Source of the DNA: CALXCT01 sp964422185
Lineage (GTDB): Bacteria > Bacillota > Clostridia > Oscillospirales > Oscillospiraceae
DNA: 36,118 nucleotides
Assembly (NCBI GenBank): GCA_964422185.1
Contig: CAYRAG010000014.1
Location: 1-36,118 of the forward strand
Direction: 5' to 3'
The position numbers were made by a program, and so were the translations under genes. The notes under the pieces were generated by a model. That model saw only the letters and a list, made by a program, of their open reading frames with translations. It had not been told where the DNA came from and made no database searches. Numbering within the stretch: position 1 is the first letter of the stretch; the number at the start of each line of letters is the position of its first letter. This document shows positions 23,127 to 30,767 of the stretch, piece by piece.

Positions 23127-23158
23127 GGTGTGTTTCCCACGCCGACGCTGTATGTCTG

Positions 23159-24706
23159 TCAGGGTCTCCGGAACGCCATGTCCAGATCCACCTTTCCCTC
23201 GATGCCCGGCACGGAGCCGGAGCTGGAGTACTGCCACATGTCAAAGGCGTAGTAGCAGTCCGGGGCCTCGGTGTAGCCGGCAAACCAGGTGTAGTAGCTG
23301 GCCAGCTGGGCCTGGTCGTGGCGGAAGTAGCCCCAGGTCTTGTTGAAGTACACGCCGGGCTGGTAGCCGGACAAAGCGATCCGGTCGCAGAACGCCTGGA
23401 CGCACTGGCTGAGCACAGCGTTGTCCAGGTTGTCCGTCCTGGCCTCGCTGCTGCTGATGGACTCCCAGTCAAAGATCACCGGGTACTGCAGCGGCGTGCC
23501 GTTGAGCACGGAGAGCACAAACTCCGCCTCCTCCACGGCCTCCTCCGGGGTGATGGCCTGGGAGAAGAAGTACACGCCCACATCCAGGCCCACCCGGCGG
23601 GCCTCCTCCAGGTTGTACAGGAACCGGCTGTCCAGGTTGACGCTGCCCTCGGTGTAGCCGCGGTAGCCCAGCCGGAGAATGGCGAAGTCCACGCCGGAGG
23701 CGGCTACCGCGTCCCAGTCGATCTCGCTCTGGTGGGAGGACACATCGATCCCCACCTCGGTGTCCAGATAGCTGGAGCGGTAGGTGTAGTACCCGTTGTC
23801 GTCATAGTAGTATCTGGCCGGATCCAGCACATTCGCCCGGGCGCCGGCGGGAACGGGCGCGGTTCTGTCCTTGTGGCTGACCGTGCCGTCCGGATAGGTG
23901 TCGTTATAGACCACCACCCGGGCGCGGCCCAGGTTGGCGATCTCCCCCTCCACCGTCACATGATCCAGCGTGACCACCTTGTCCCGCACGGCCTGTGTGA
24001 GGATCAGATCCCCGTGAACCGTCAGGTTCTGCAGCGTCACATTCTCCATGTTGACGATGGCGGTGCCGTTCACCTCGCCGGAGAACACGCCGGGGTAGTT
24101 ATAGACCTCCGCGTAGGTGTTGTCCAGCATGGTCACCGTCTCCGCCCGGGTCAGGGTGCCCTGGGGCCGCAGCTCCCCGGTCTCAAAGCCGGCCACGATG
24201 CCGCGCTCGGTCATGGCGCCCACGGCGCCGGCCGCCCAGTCGGAGACGAGGGCGCCGTCGGTGTACCGGCCGGCCAGATCCATCCCCACGGGGGACATCC
24301 GGGCGGCCGCGGCAATGCTGTAGATGGCCTCCTCCCGGGTCATACCCTCCTCGCTGGAGGTCTGCTCCCAGCCGGGAGGCAGGATCCCCGCGGCGGCGGC
24401 CTTGAGCACATGGTGGGTGTACCAGGCGTCCTCCGGCAGTCCGTAGGCGTTGGGCGCCTCCGCCGTATAGCCCATGAGATTGCACAGGATGGCGGACAGC
24501 TGTCCTCTGCTCACCGGGTCGTCCGGCCCGAAAGTGCCGTCCCCGTAGCCGTTGAGATAGCCCCTGGCGGACCAGCGGTCAATGCGCTCCTCCGCCCAGT
24601 GGCCCGCGGTATCCGTATACCCCTCCGCGTGGGCGCTGGTCACGGTCAGGGTGACCAGCAGAGACACCGCCAGCAGCTCCGCCACGGTACGCTTGAGTAA
24701 TTTCAC
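23159..24706 (-). CDS. Secreted SLH-domain GH25 lysozyme
   Basis: 515 aa from a GTG at 24706, chosen because GGAGGG lies eight bases upstream and it gives a clean signal peptide (MKLLKRTVAELLAVSLL, cut after TSAHA). Three S-layer homology repeats cover about 28-190: GYTDTAGHWAEERIDRW, DAWYTHHVLKAAAAGIL and VSDWAAGAVGAMTERGI. A beta-rich linker follows (NMENVTLQNLTVHGDLIL). The GH25 muramidase domain runs from about 316: VGIDVSSHQSEIDWDAV, RLGYRGYTEGS, with the catalytic pair in the FDWES motif near residue 412. SLH repeats anchor proteins to pyruvylated wall polymers, so it is probably a wall-bound autolysin cutting the glycan strand. It is divergent from a VanY-type peptidase gene. Confidence 0.93.
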   Translation of the reverse strand: MKLLKRTVAELLAVSLLVTLTVTSAHAEGYTDTAGHWAEERIDRWSARGYLNGYGDGTFGPDDPVSRGQLSAILCNLMGYTAEAPNAYGLPEDAWYTHHVLKAAAAGILPPGWEQTSSEEGMTREEAIYSIAAAARMSPVGMDLAGRYTDGALVSDWAAGAVGAMTERGIVAGFETGELRPQGTLTRAETVTMLDNTYAEVYNYPGVFSGEVNGTAIVNMENVTLQNLTVHGDLILTQAVRDKVVTLDHVTVEGEIANLGRARVVVYNDTYPDGTVSHKDRTAPVPAGARANVLDPARYYYDDNGYYTYRSSYLDTEVGIDVSSHQSEIDWDAVAASGVDFAILRLGYRGYTEGSVNLDSRFLYNLEEARRVGLDVGVYFFSQAITPEEAVEEAEFVLSVLNGTPLQYPVIFDWESISSSEARTDNLDNAVLSQCVQAFCDRIALSGYQPGVYFNKTWGYFRHDQAQLASYYTWFAGYTEAPDCYYAFDMWQYSSSGSVPGIEGKVDLDMAFRRP

Positions 24707-24764
24707 CGAAAAATCCCTCCATGCTCCGCTCTCCCGGGGGAAAGCCTCGATTCGTTGCTCCCGG

Positions 24765-24794
24765 ATCATACCACACGACCGGCCATGAGATCAA
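24765..24794 (-). promoter_or_regulatory. Promoter of the SLH-GH25 gene
   Basis: Minus strand: -35 TTGATC (24789-24794), 18-base spacer, -10 TATGAT (24765-24770). Confidence 0.65.
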
Positions 24795-24825
24795 GTGTTA
24801 TGTGACCCGGCCGGGAATCTGCCTG

Positions 24826-24854
24826 TTGCAAACCATCCCCCGGGATGGTAAGAT
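24826..24854 (+). promoter_or_regulatory. Promoter of the VanY-type lipoprotein gene
   Basis: -35 TTGCAA (24826-24831), 17-base spacer, -10 TAAGAT (24849-24854). It is about 30 bases from the divergent promoter, so one regulator could act on both. Confidence 0.65.
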
Positions 24855-24904
24855 GAAGTGCGCAAAACGGCTGAGCGAGAAGCCGACGGAAGGAGCCTGT
24901 GCCC

Positions 24905-25624
24905 ATGTCCCACCCACATCCCGGCCTCCTGTGTCTGCTTCTGGCCGCCGCGCTGGCCGGCTGCGCCGCCGAACCGGCGCAGGGTTCCGCCAGCCCGTCC
25001 CCGGCTGTGGTATCTCAGGTTGAGGCGCCGGAGACGCCGGAGGAGGAGCCGGAGGAGGAGGATCCCTGGTACCTGACGCTGGTCAGCCGGGAGCATCCCA
25101 TTCCGGAGGACTTTCCGGAGCCGGAGCTGACCTGGGTGCGGGGGGAGCAGTATGTGGACAGCCGGATCTATGACGCGCTGAAGGACATGCTCCGCGCCGC
25201 CCGGGCGGAGGGTCTGGAGCCCCTGGTGTGCTCGTCCTACCGCAGCCGGGAGAGACAGGAGGAGCTGTACCGGGATCAGGTGCGGCAGTTTCGCCGGCAG
25301 GGGTATGACCGGCGGCAGGCGGAGGATCTGGCGGCTCAGTGGGTCTCCCCTCCCGGCGCCAGCGAGCACCAGCTGGGTCTGGCGGTGGATATCGTGGATC
25401 TGGACTACCAGCTTCTGGATGAGGGGCAGGCGGACACGGAGACCCAGGTCTGGCTCATGGCCCACTGCGCGGAGTACGGCTTCATTCTCCGCTACCCGGA
25501 CGGCAAGCGCGAGATCACCGGCGTCAGCTACGAGCCGTGGCACTACCGGTATGTGGGGAAAGAGGCGGCGCAGGCCATCTCAGACGGCGGTCTGTGCCTG
25601 GAGGAGTACCTGGAGGAGGATTGA
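24905..25624 (+). CDS. VanY-type D-alanyl-D-alanine carboxypeptidase, lipoprotein
   Basis: 239 aa from the ATG at 24905, which has AAGGAG nine bases upstream (a GTG at 24899 is too close). The lipoprotein signal ends in the lipobox LAGC with the acylated Cys20. A short acidic linker (EEEPEEED) follows. The LAS/M15B peptidase domain carries the zinc residues in SEHQLGLAVDIV (His, Asp) and EPWHYRYV (His), plus the CSSYRSRERQEELY substrate segment. It trims the terminal D-Ala of peptidoglycan stem peptides at the outer membrane face. No van regulatory genes are nearby, so a role in wall maturation is likelier than glycopeptide resistance. Lgt, which would lipidate it, is also in the window. Confidence 0.93.
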   Translation: MSHPHPGLLCLLLAAALAGCAAEPAQGSASPSPAVVSQVEAPETPEEEPEEEDPWYLTLVSREHPIPEDFPEPELTWVRGEQYVDSRIYDALKDMLRAARAEGLEPLVCSSYRSRERQEELYRDQVRQFRRQGYDRRQAEDLAAQWVSPPGASEHQLGLAVDIVDLDYQLLDEGQADTETQVWLMAHCAEYGFILRYPDGKREITGVSYEPWHYRYVGKEAAQAISDGGLCLEEYLEED

Positions 25625-25636
25625 GCGATCCGCGCC

Positions 25637-25665
25637 TTGTCTTCCCGGCGCGGACGGTGTATAAT
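25637..25665 (+). promoter_or_regulatory. Promoter of the flavodiiron gene
   Basis: -35 TTGTCT (25637-25642), 17-base spacer, perfect -10 TATAAT (25660-25665). The -35 lies in the loop of an 8-bp hairpin (TCCGCGCC/GGCGCGGA, 25629-25654) just after the VanY-type stop codon. Confidence 0.75.
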
Positions 25666-25711
25666 GAGCCCCGGTGAAGAAAACCACAACACACAGCGGA
25701 ACCAATTTTTC

Positions 25712-25775
25712 AAGGAGGTGAATCCGGCTCCCCTCCCGCGGGAGGCGCCGCGGGCGGCCGGGCCAACGATTCGGA
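25712..25775 (+). promoter_or_regulatory. Structured leader with distant Shine-Dalgarno before the flavodiiron gene
   Basis: A textbook AAGGAGGTG (25712-25720) is 55 bases from the ATG, far outside the usual 5-10. Between them is a GC-rich block with palindrome CCTCCCGCGGGAGG (25732-25745) and an outer stem CCGGC/GCCGG (25724-25728/25757-25761). TGA at 25719-25721 closes the frame, so no in-frame canonical start lies closer. Folding would loop out about 38 bases and shorten the gap to about 17. Near the ATG itself there is no good site. Confidence 0.5.
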
Positions 25776-27566
25776 ATGAAGATCACCAGCGATGTAAAGT
25801 ATGTGGGCGTCAACGACCACGACATTGACCTGTTCGAAGGTCAGTACACCGTGCCCAACGGCATGGCATACAACTCCTATGTGATTCTGGACGACAAGGT
25901 GGCCGTCATCGACACGGTGGACAAACGGTTTAACCACCAGTGGCTGGACAATGTGGCCGCCGCGCTGGGCGGCAGGAAGCCGGACTACCTGATTGTGCAG
26001 CACATGGAGCCGGATCACGCCGGCAATATCGCCAGCTTCATGAAAGTCTACGCGGACACGCAGATTGTGGCCTCCGCCAAGGCGTTCCACATGATCGCCC
26101 AGTTCTTCGGCACGGACTACGAGGATCGGCGGATTGTGGCCGAGGAGGGCAGCACCCTGTCCCTGGGCAGACACAACCTCACTTTCGTCACCGCGCCCAT
26201 GGTGCACTGGCCGGAGGTGCTGGTCACCTACGACGAGTGCGATAAAATCCTGTTCTCCGCGGACGCGTTCGGGAAGTTCGGCGCGCTGGACGCGGACGAG
26301 GACTGGGATTGCGAGGCGCGGCGCTACTATATCGGCATTGTGGGCAAGTACGGCGCCCAGGTGCAGCGGCTGCTGAAGAAAGCCCAGGGCCTGGATATCC
26401 AGATCATCTGCCCCACCCACGGGCCGGTGCTCAGCGGGGATCTGAGCCACTACCTGAATCTCTACGACACCTGGTCCTCCTACCGGGCGGAGACCGAGGG
26501 CATCCTCATCGCCTACACCTCCGTGTACGGCCACACGAAAGAGGCCGTCCAGCTGCTGGAGAGCCGCCTGAAAGCCAAAGGCTGCCCGAAGGTCGTGGTC
26601 ACGGATCTGGCCCGGGACGACATGGCGGAGGCCGTGGAGGACGCGTTCCGGTACAACAAGCTGGTGCTGGCCACCACCACCTACAACGCGGACATCTTCC
26701 CGTTCATGCGCACTTTCATTGAGCATCTGACGGAGCGCAACTTCCAGAACCGCACGGTGGCCCTCATGGAGAACGGCTCCTGGGCGCCCCAGGCCATCAA
26801 GACCATGAAAGGCATGCTGGAGGGCAGCAAAAATATCACATTCACCCACCACAGTGTCCATCTCCTGTCCGCCCTGAGCGACAGCAGCCGCCAGGAGATT
26901 GAGGATCTCTCGGACGAGCTGTGCAAAGACTACCTGGCGCAGCAGCCGGAGACCGCCAACAAGAACGACATGACCGCCCTGTTCAAGATCGGCTACGGCC
27001 TGTATGTGGTCACCTCCAACGACGGCACCAAAGACAACGGCCTGATTGTCAACACGGTCTCCCAGCTCACGGACAACCCGTTCCGGGTGGCGGTGAACAT
27101 CAACAAGGCCAACTACTCCTACCACATCATCAGGCAGACGGGCAAGATGAATGTGAACTGCCTGTCCGTCAAGGCGCCGTTCAAGGTGTTCCAGAACTTC
27201 GGGTTCCAGAGCGGCCGGTCCGTGGACAAGTTCGCCGGCGCGGAGGTGCTGCGCTCGGACAACGGCCTTGTCTTCCTGCCCCGGTACATCAACGCGTTCT
27301 TCTCCCTGAAAGTGGATCAGTATGTGGATCTGGACACCCACGGCATGTTCATCTGCTCCATCACGGAGGCCCGGGTCATCTCGGACGACGACACCATGAC
27401 CTACACCTATTACCAGAAGAATGTGAAGCCCAAGCCGGACACGGAGGGCAAGAAAGGCTTCGTGTGCAAGGTGTGCGGCTATGTCTACGAGGGCGACGAG
27501 CTCCCGGACGACTTTGTGTGCCCGCTGTGCAAGCACGGCGCCGCGGACTTTGAGCCCATCACCTGA
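25776..27566 (+). CDS. Flavodiiron protein fused to flavin reductase and rubredoxin domains
   Basis: 596 aa with four modules. The metallo-beta-lactamase-like diiron domain (1-235) keeps the iron ligands in QHMEPDHAGN, MVHWPE, FSADAFGKFG and PTHGPV. The flavodoxin domain (from about 238) starts ILIAYTSVYGHTKEA. A flavin reductase-like domain begins near 398 (ALFKIGYGLYVVTSNDG), and a short rubrerythrin-type rubredoxin domain lies at about 559-596 (CKVCGYVYEG, CPLCKHG). Flavodiiron proteins reduce O2 to water and/or NO to N2O in anaerobes. The fused rubredoxin and flavin reductase should let one chain take electrons from NAD(P)H-reduced flavin or a ferredoxin/rubredoxin reductase without separate carriers (inference). 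Has its own promoter and terminator. Confidence 0.95.
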   Translation: MKITSDVKYVGVNDHDIDLFEGQYTVPNGMAYNSYVILDDKVAVIDTVDKRFNHQWLDNVAAALGGRKPDYLIVQHMEPDHAGNIASFMKVYADTQIVASAKAFHMIAQFFGTDYEDRRIVAEEGSTLSLGRHNLTFVTAPMVHWPEVLVTYDECDKILFSADAFGKFGALDADEDWDCEARRYYIGIVGKYGAQVQRLLKKAQGLDIQIICPTHGPVLSGDLSHYLNLYDTWSSYRAETEGILIAYTSVYGHTKEAVQLLESRLKAKGCPKVVVTDLARDDMAEAVEDAFRYNKLVLATTTYNADIFPFMRTFIEHLTERNFQNRTVALMENGSWAPQAIKTMKGMLEGSKNITFTHHSVHLLSALSDSSRQEIEDLSDELCKDYLAQQPETANKNDMTALFKIGYGLYVVTSNDGTKDNGLIVNTVSQLTDNPFRVAVNINKANYSYHIIRQTGKMNVNCLSVKAPFKVFQNFGFQSGRSVDKFAGAEVLRSDNGLVFLPRYINAFFSLKVDQYVDLDTHGMFICSITEARVISDDDTMTYTYYQKNVKPKPDTEGKKGFVCKVCGYVYEGDELPDDFVCPLCKHGAADFEPIT

Positions 27567-27676
27567 GGACGCCGCCCCGTTCCGGCATCCTCCGGGCGAT
27601 TCGCCCCGGCCTGGAGCGGCCGCTCTGACGGATTCCCGTGCGGAGAATGGTGAACCGGAAAAACAGAATCTTCCAG

Positions 27677-27714
27677 AACCGGAGGGCCGCGGGTAAGCGG
27701 CTCTCCGGTTTTTT
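27677..27714 (+). terminator. Terminator of the flavodiiron gene
   Basis: 14-bp stem AACCGGAGGGCCGC (27677-27690) with GCGGCTCTCCGGTT (27697-27710), one G-U pair, 6-base loop, and T-run to 27714. The rest of the 27567-27869 interval shows no gene. Confidence 0.85.
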
Positions 27715-27869
27715 CCGCGCCGGGCGCGCCGCTTTCGGATCGCGTCCCGTGGCAGGACAGACTCCCTCCCCCGCAGCCGGAGTCTGGAGAGGCACTTTCT
27801 GCGCCGGAAACGATCCCGGCTTCGCGGGGAATGCAACAGCGGAGGCGGAAAATCCGGCGCCGCTGTCTC

Positions 27870-27898
27870 TGGCCATTTCGGCATTTTTGTGATATACT
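27870..27898 (+). promoter_or_regulatory. Promoter of the SDR-like gene
   Basis: -10 TATACT (27893-27898) with an extended TG (27890-27891) and a weak -35 TGGCCA (27870-27875) at 17 bases. Confidence 0.55.
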
Positions 27899-27935
27899 GC
27901 GGACAAATCTGCAGGGAAACGGAGGCAAATTCCAT

Positions 27936-28934
27936 ATGACAAACTATCTGGAGGGTAAAACCGCCGTCGTCACCGGCTCCGGCCAGGGGGTCGGACGGGC
28001 CATCGCCATGGCGCTGGCGGAGCAGGGCGCGAATGTGGTGACGAACAACCGCAAGCCGGGCTACCACACGGACTCCCAGCTGGACGAGAAGAAACTGGCC
28101 GCTCTCACCGAGGAGCAGCGGCAGTGGGTGGCGGACGAGCTGCGCCGCTACGGCGGGGACGCCGAGACCACGGCGGCGGCCATCCGGGAGCAGGGCGGCA
28201 GAGCCGTGGCGTGCTTCGCGGATATCACCAGCTACGACGACGCGGGCAGGCTGATTCAGACAGCCGTGGACGAGTTCGGCGGCGTGGATATCCTGGTGAA
28301 TGTGGCCGGGGCGTTCGGGTTCTCCCCGTTTGAGAAGATGACGCCGGAGCTGTTTGAGAAGGTCACCCGGGTGAAGCCGGAGGGGTACTTCAACACCTGC
28401 CGGCACGCCGTGCCCTACATGCTGGAGAAGAAGTGGGGCCGGATCATCAACTGCACCTCCCGAGCGTGGCTGGGGGATATCATCCGCCACGCGGAGTACT
28501 GCACGGCCAACGCCGGCGTCGTGGGCCTGACCCGGGCTCTGGCGGTGGAGTACAAGTACACGGGCATCACCGCCAACGCGTTCAGCCCGTTCGCCCGGAC
28601 CCGGGCGTCTGTGGATCTGGCCATGTACGACAAGGCGGTGGACGCGGACGACCGCGCCTGGGGCGGCGAGGGCGAGTCGCCGGCCACGGACAACACGCCG
28701 CTGCCGGAGGATCTGGCGCCGTTTATCTGCTATCTGTGCACGGACGCCGCCGCGCAGATCACCGGCTCCGTGTTCAGCCTCGCCGGCAGCTCCATCGGTC
28801 TGTACTCCGACCCGGAGATCGTGCGCACCATGGCCAAGCCCGCCGGGGAGCGCTGGACTATGGACGAGCTGATGAAAAACGCGAATAAATACCTGTTCTC
28901 CGGCTACCGGAGCGTGACAGACCAGTACAAGTGA
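27936..28934 (+). CDS. Short-chain dehydrogenase/reductase-like protein lacking the catalytic lysine
   Basis: 332 aa from the ATG at 27936, with GGAGG ten bases upstream. Classical SDR landmarks: cofactor loop TGSGQGVG (13-20), NVAGAFG, the active-site serine in INCTSRAW (S174) and tyrosine Y188 in AEYCTANAGVVGLTRALA. The YxxxK lysine is Asn192 (AAC). In SDRs the lysine lowers the tyrosine pKa and binds the nicotinamide ribose, so activity may be lost or altered. An insertion of about 35 residues after strand 2 (DSQLDEKKLAALTEEQRQW) recalls the dehydrogenase part of multifunctional beta-oxidation enzymes. A long C-terminal extension (WTMDELMKNANKYLFSGY) is also atypical. Substrate unknown; single-gene transcript. 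Confidence 0.88.
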   Translation: MTNYLEGKTAVVTGSGQGVGRAIAMALAEQGANVVTNNRKPGYHTDSQLDEKKLAALTEEQRQWVADELRRYGGDAETTAAAIREQGGRAVACFADITSYDDAGRLIQTAVDEFGGVDILVNVAGAFGFSPFEKMTPELFEKVTRVKPEGYFNTCRHAVPYMLEKKWGRIINCTSRAWLGDIIRHAEYCTANAGVVGLTRALAVEYKYTGITANAFSPFARTRASVDLAMYDKAVDADDRAWGGEGESPATDNTPLPEDLAPFICYLCTDAAAQITGSVFSLAGSSIGLYSDPEIVRTMAKPAGERWTMDELMKNANKYLFSGYRSVTDQYK

Positions 28935-28938
28935 GCAG

Positions 28939-28975
28939 AGAAAAGCCTCAGAGCCGGCGGCTCTGAGGCTTTTCT
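28939..28975 (+). terminator. Terminator of the SDR-like gene
   Basis: Perfect 17-bp stem (28939-28955 with 28959-28975), three-base loop, and TTTTCT inside the 3' arm. It starts only five bases after the stop codon and, being symmetrical, may also stop transcripts from the tRNA-Pro side. Confidence 0.8.
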
Positions 28976-28983
28976 GTGTGATC

Positions 28984-29016
28984 AAAAAAGAAGCCCGGCA
29001 GACCCTGCCGGACTTC
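28984..29016 (-). terminator. Terminator of tRNA-Pro(GGG)
   Basis: Minus strand: 11-bp stem AAGTCCGGCAG with CTGCCGGGCTT (one G-U), then six T after one or two bases. It begins about four bases after the tRNA. Confidence 0.85.
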
Positions 29017-29019
29017 CCA

Positions 29020-29096
29020 TGGTCCGAGTGACTGGACTTGAACCAGCGGCCTCCTGAACCCCATTCAGGCGCGATACCAAACTTCGCCACACCCGG
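29020..29096 (-). tRNA. tRNA-Pro (anticodon GGG)
   Basis: Acceptor CCGGGTG with CACTCGG (one G-U), discriminator A and encoded CCA. The anticodon stem CCTGA/TCAGG encloses loop ATGGGGT, giving anticodon GGG with G37, the TrmD target. T-loop TTCAAGT. Confidence 0.96.
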
Positions 29097-29140
29097 AAAT
29101 CCGCGGCGGAACGGAACAACCCCCGCCCGCCGCGTCAAGT

Positions 29141-29169
29141 ATGATAGCATACCCGACCCCGATTTGCAA
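29141..29169 (-). promoter_or_regulatory. Promoter of tRNA-Pro(GGG)
   Basis: Minus strand: -35 TTGCAA (29164-29169), 17-base spacer, -10 TATCAT (29141-29146) with an extended TG. It lies just after the GTPase gene end. Confidence 0.75.
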
Positions 29170-29195
29170 GAGGGAAATTGGAATTTTTCCCCGCG

Positions 29196-30119
29196 TCACT
29201 CCACCTGCACCAGGCACTCCGGATACCAGGTTCCGGCCTCCTGAAGCTCGATCTCGATGTTGACCCCGGGGTGGTAGATCAGATCCAGCCTGTCGTTGCC
29301 CTCCGGGACTTTGCCGTCATAGCGGCGCAGTTTCACCTGCCTGCCGCAGCAGTCGGCCAGGTAGGTCACCCCCTCCGCGGTGGTCACAAAGCCCTTGACC
29401 CGGGTGGCGGTGCTGCACAGGACATTCAGGTAGCCCAGCATGGCGTCGTAGTCAAAGTCCATCACGGACAGCTGGTACTTGTTGAACCAGGGATACTTCA
29501 TCGGCGGATCCCATGGGGCGATCTCCCCGGCGGGTGGGGAGATCTCGCGCAGCAGGCTGCGGTCAAAGTGCGCGTAGACCGACTCGTAGACGGCGGTGTC
29601 CGGCGCTTTCCGCTCCTGGATCAGTGCGCGGGCCGCCTCCAGTTCGTCTTCCATGGCCAGATCCGTCTTGTTGAGCACCACGACTCTGCTGCCCTCAATC
29701 TGCCTGCGGCACAGCTCGTCGTGATCCTCGTACATGTCGGCAAAGGTGGAGGCGTCCACGAGACACACGGCGCCGGCGTAGACCAGATCCGGATAGGCCA
29801 TGGCCTGGAAGAACGACGCCGCGGCGCAGGGATCCGTCTGGCCGCTGCCTTCCATCAGGATGAGACTGGGCTTCTCCTGCTCCAGGATGCCGGTGAGGAT
29901 CTCCTGGAACCGGCGGGTTCTGGTCTTGGAGAACGCAGACTCGCCGTTGATCCGGGTCACATGGCCCAGTCTGCTCAGCGTCATGCCGTCCACGGGGCAT
30001 CTGCCGTACCCGTTGACGATGATCTCAATCCTGTCCTCCGGGTACATCGGCGCGAGACGGCGCAGAAATGTGGTCTTGCCGGCGCCGAACAGGCCCGTGA
30101 CCAGGATCAGTTTCGTCAT
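29196..30119 (-). CDS. COG0523/CobW-like P-loop GTPase without the CxCC metal motif
   Basis: 307 aa. P-loop GLFGAGKTT (9-17), Walker B-like LILMEGSGQTDP, and NKTDL as the guanine motif near 148 place it in the SIMIBI group with CobW/HypB/UreG, closest to COG0523 metallochaperones. Where COG0523 proteins carry NG-CxCC, this protein reads NG-ESAF (residues 58-63), so that metal site is absent. A CobW C-terminal domain follows (TRVKGFVTTAEGVTYLADCCGRQVKLRRY), with a Cys-Cys pair that might bind metal instead. It starts 25 bases after folT with GGGAGGGAG, so it is on the folate-riboswitch transcript. Folate or cofactor-linked work is an inference from this context; the client protein is unknown. 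Confidence 0.88.
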   Translation of the reverse strand: MTKLILVTGLFGAGKTTFLRRLAPMYPEDRIEIIVNGYGRCPVDGMTLSRLGHVTRINGESAFSKTRTRRFQEILTGILEQEKPSLILMEGSGQTDPCAAASFFQAMAYPDLVYAGAVCLVDASTFADMYEDHDELCRRQIEGSRVVVLNKTDLAMEDELEAARALIQERKAPDTAVYESVYAHFDRSLLREISPPAGEIAPWDPPMKYPWFNKYQLSVMDFDYDAMLGYLNVLCSTATRVKGFVTTAEGVTYLADCCGRQVKLRRYDGKVPEGNDRLDLIYHPGVNIEIELQEAGTWYPECLVQVE

Positions 30120-30144
30120 GGTACTCCCTCCCGTGTGCGCACAC

Positions 30145-30759
30145 TCAGATCCAGGGCAGCCGGTGTCCCTCCGTCTGGCTGGGGATCAGGCCCAGGCGGT
30201 GCAGGACGGGCAGCAGCGCCCCGAACAGCACCACCAGGATCAGGATCTGAATGGGCAGGTAGATCAGGTTCTTCACCGCGCTGCTGGTCATATAGTACAG
30301 ATAGCCCTTGCTGTAGAGAATGGCGCTCCACAGGCTGCCCAGAAAGACATTCTGCACATTCGTCAGCGCCTTGGCCAGCGCGACGCGCAGGATACTCATC
30401 CGGGCGCGGTAAAAGAACAGGGCGTACCACAGGCAGCCGAGCATGGTGGTGAGCAGGTAGCCGGGAAAATAGGGGTCTCCCCGGCTGGAGATCAGAAAGC
30501 TGAGCGTATCCTCCGCCGCGGCGAAGACCACGGCGCCCACCGGGCCGTAGACCAGGGAGCACAGGGCCCGGGCGGCGAAGCTGACGCTGACGGACAGGCC
30601 CTCGCCCAGCCGGATGGACAGCGCGGGGCTGCTCAGAATGATGCACGCGGCGATCATGAGCGCCGCGAACACCAGGTTCCGGATGTTGTGGAATGATTTG
30701 AGCGCCGCGCGCCAGTACGCGGGGGTAAACGGGGTGCGGAACAGACCGCTGTCTGGCAT
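30145..30759 (-). CDS. folT: Folate-specific ECF transporter S component
   Basis: 204 aa, about six hydrophobic helices. FolT-type features: an amphipathic start with WRAALKSFHNIRNLVFAALMIA, a long LSPAL-type loop, the GDPYFPGYLLTTMLGCLWYALFFYR block, and the C-terminal MTSSAVKNLIYLPIQ arginine/lysine-proline region. It binds folate and docks on the shared EcfAAT energizing module, which is not in this window. The start is the ATG at 30759, because GAGGAGG is eight bases upstream. The THF riboswitch in front makes folate the substrate with high certainty. Followed by the COG0523-like GTPase in the same operon. Confidence 0.94.
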   Translation of the reverse strand: MPDSGLFRTPFTPAYWRAALKSFHNIRNLVFAALMIAACIILSSPALSIRLGEGLSVSVSFAARALCSLVYGPVGAVVFAAAEDTLSFLISSRGDPYFPGYLLTTMLGCLWYALFFYRARMSILRVALAKALTNVQNVFLGSLWSAILYSKGYLYYMTSSAVKNLIYLPIQILILVVLFGALLPVLHRLGLIPSQTEGHRLPWI

Positions 30760-30767
30760 AAAAGATT

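Noticed and set aside
24905..25624. Vancomycin resistance gene vanY
   Set aside because: Only the carboxypeptidase is present; there is no vanHAX or vanRS nearby. Such M15B lipoproteins are common wall enzymes.
29097..29195. Terminator for the folT-GTPase operon
   Set aside because: A GGGAAA/TTTCCC hairpin follows the stop codon on the minus strand, but it has no T-run and overlaps the tRNA-Pro promoter area, so I could not support it as a terminator.
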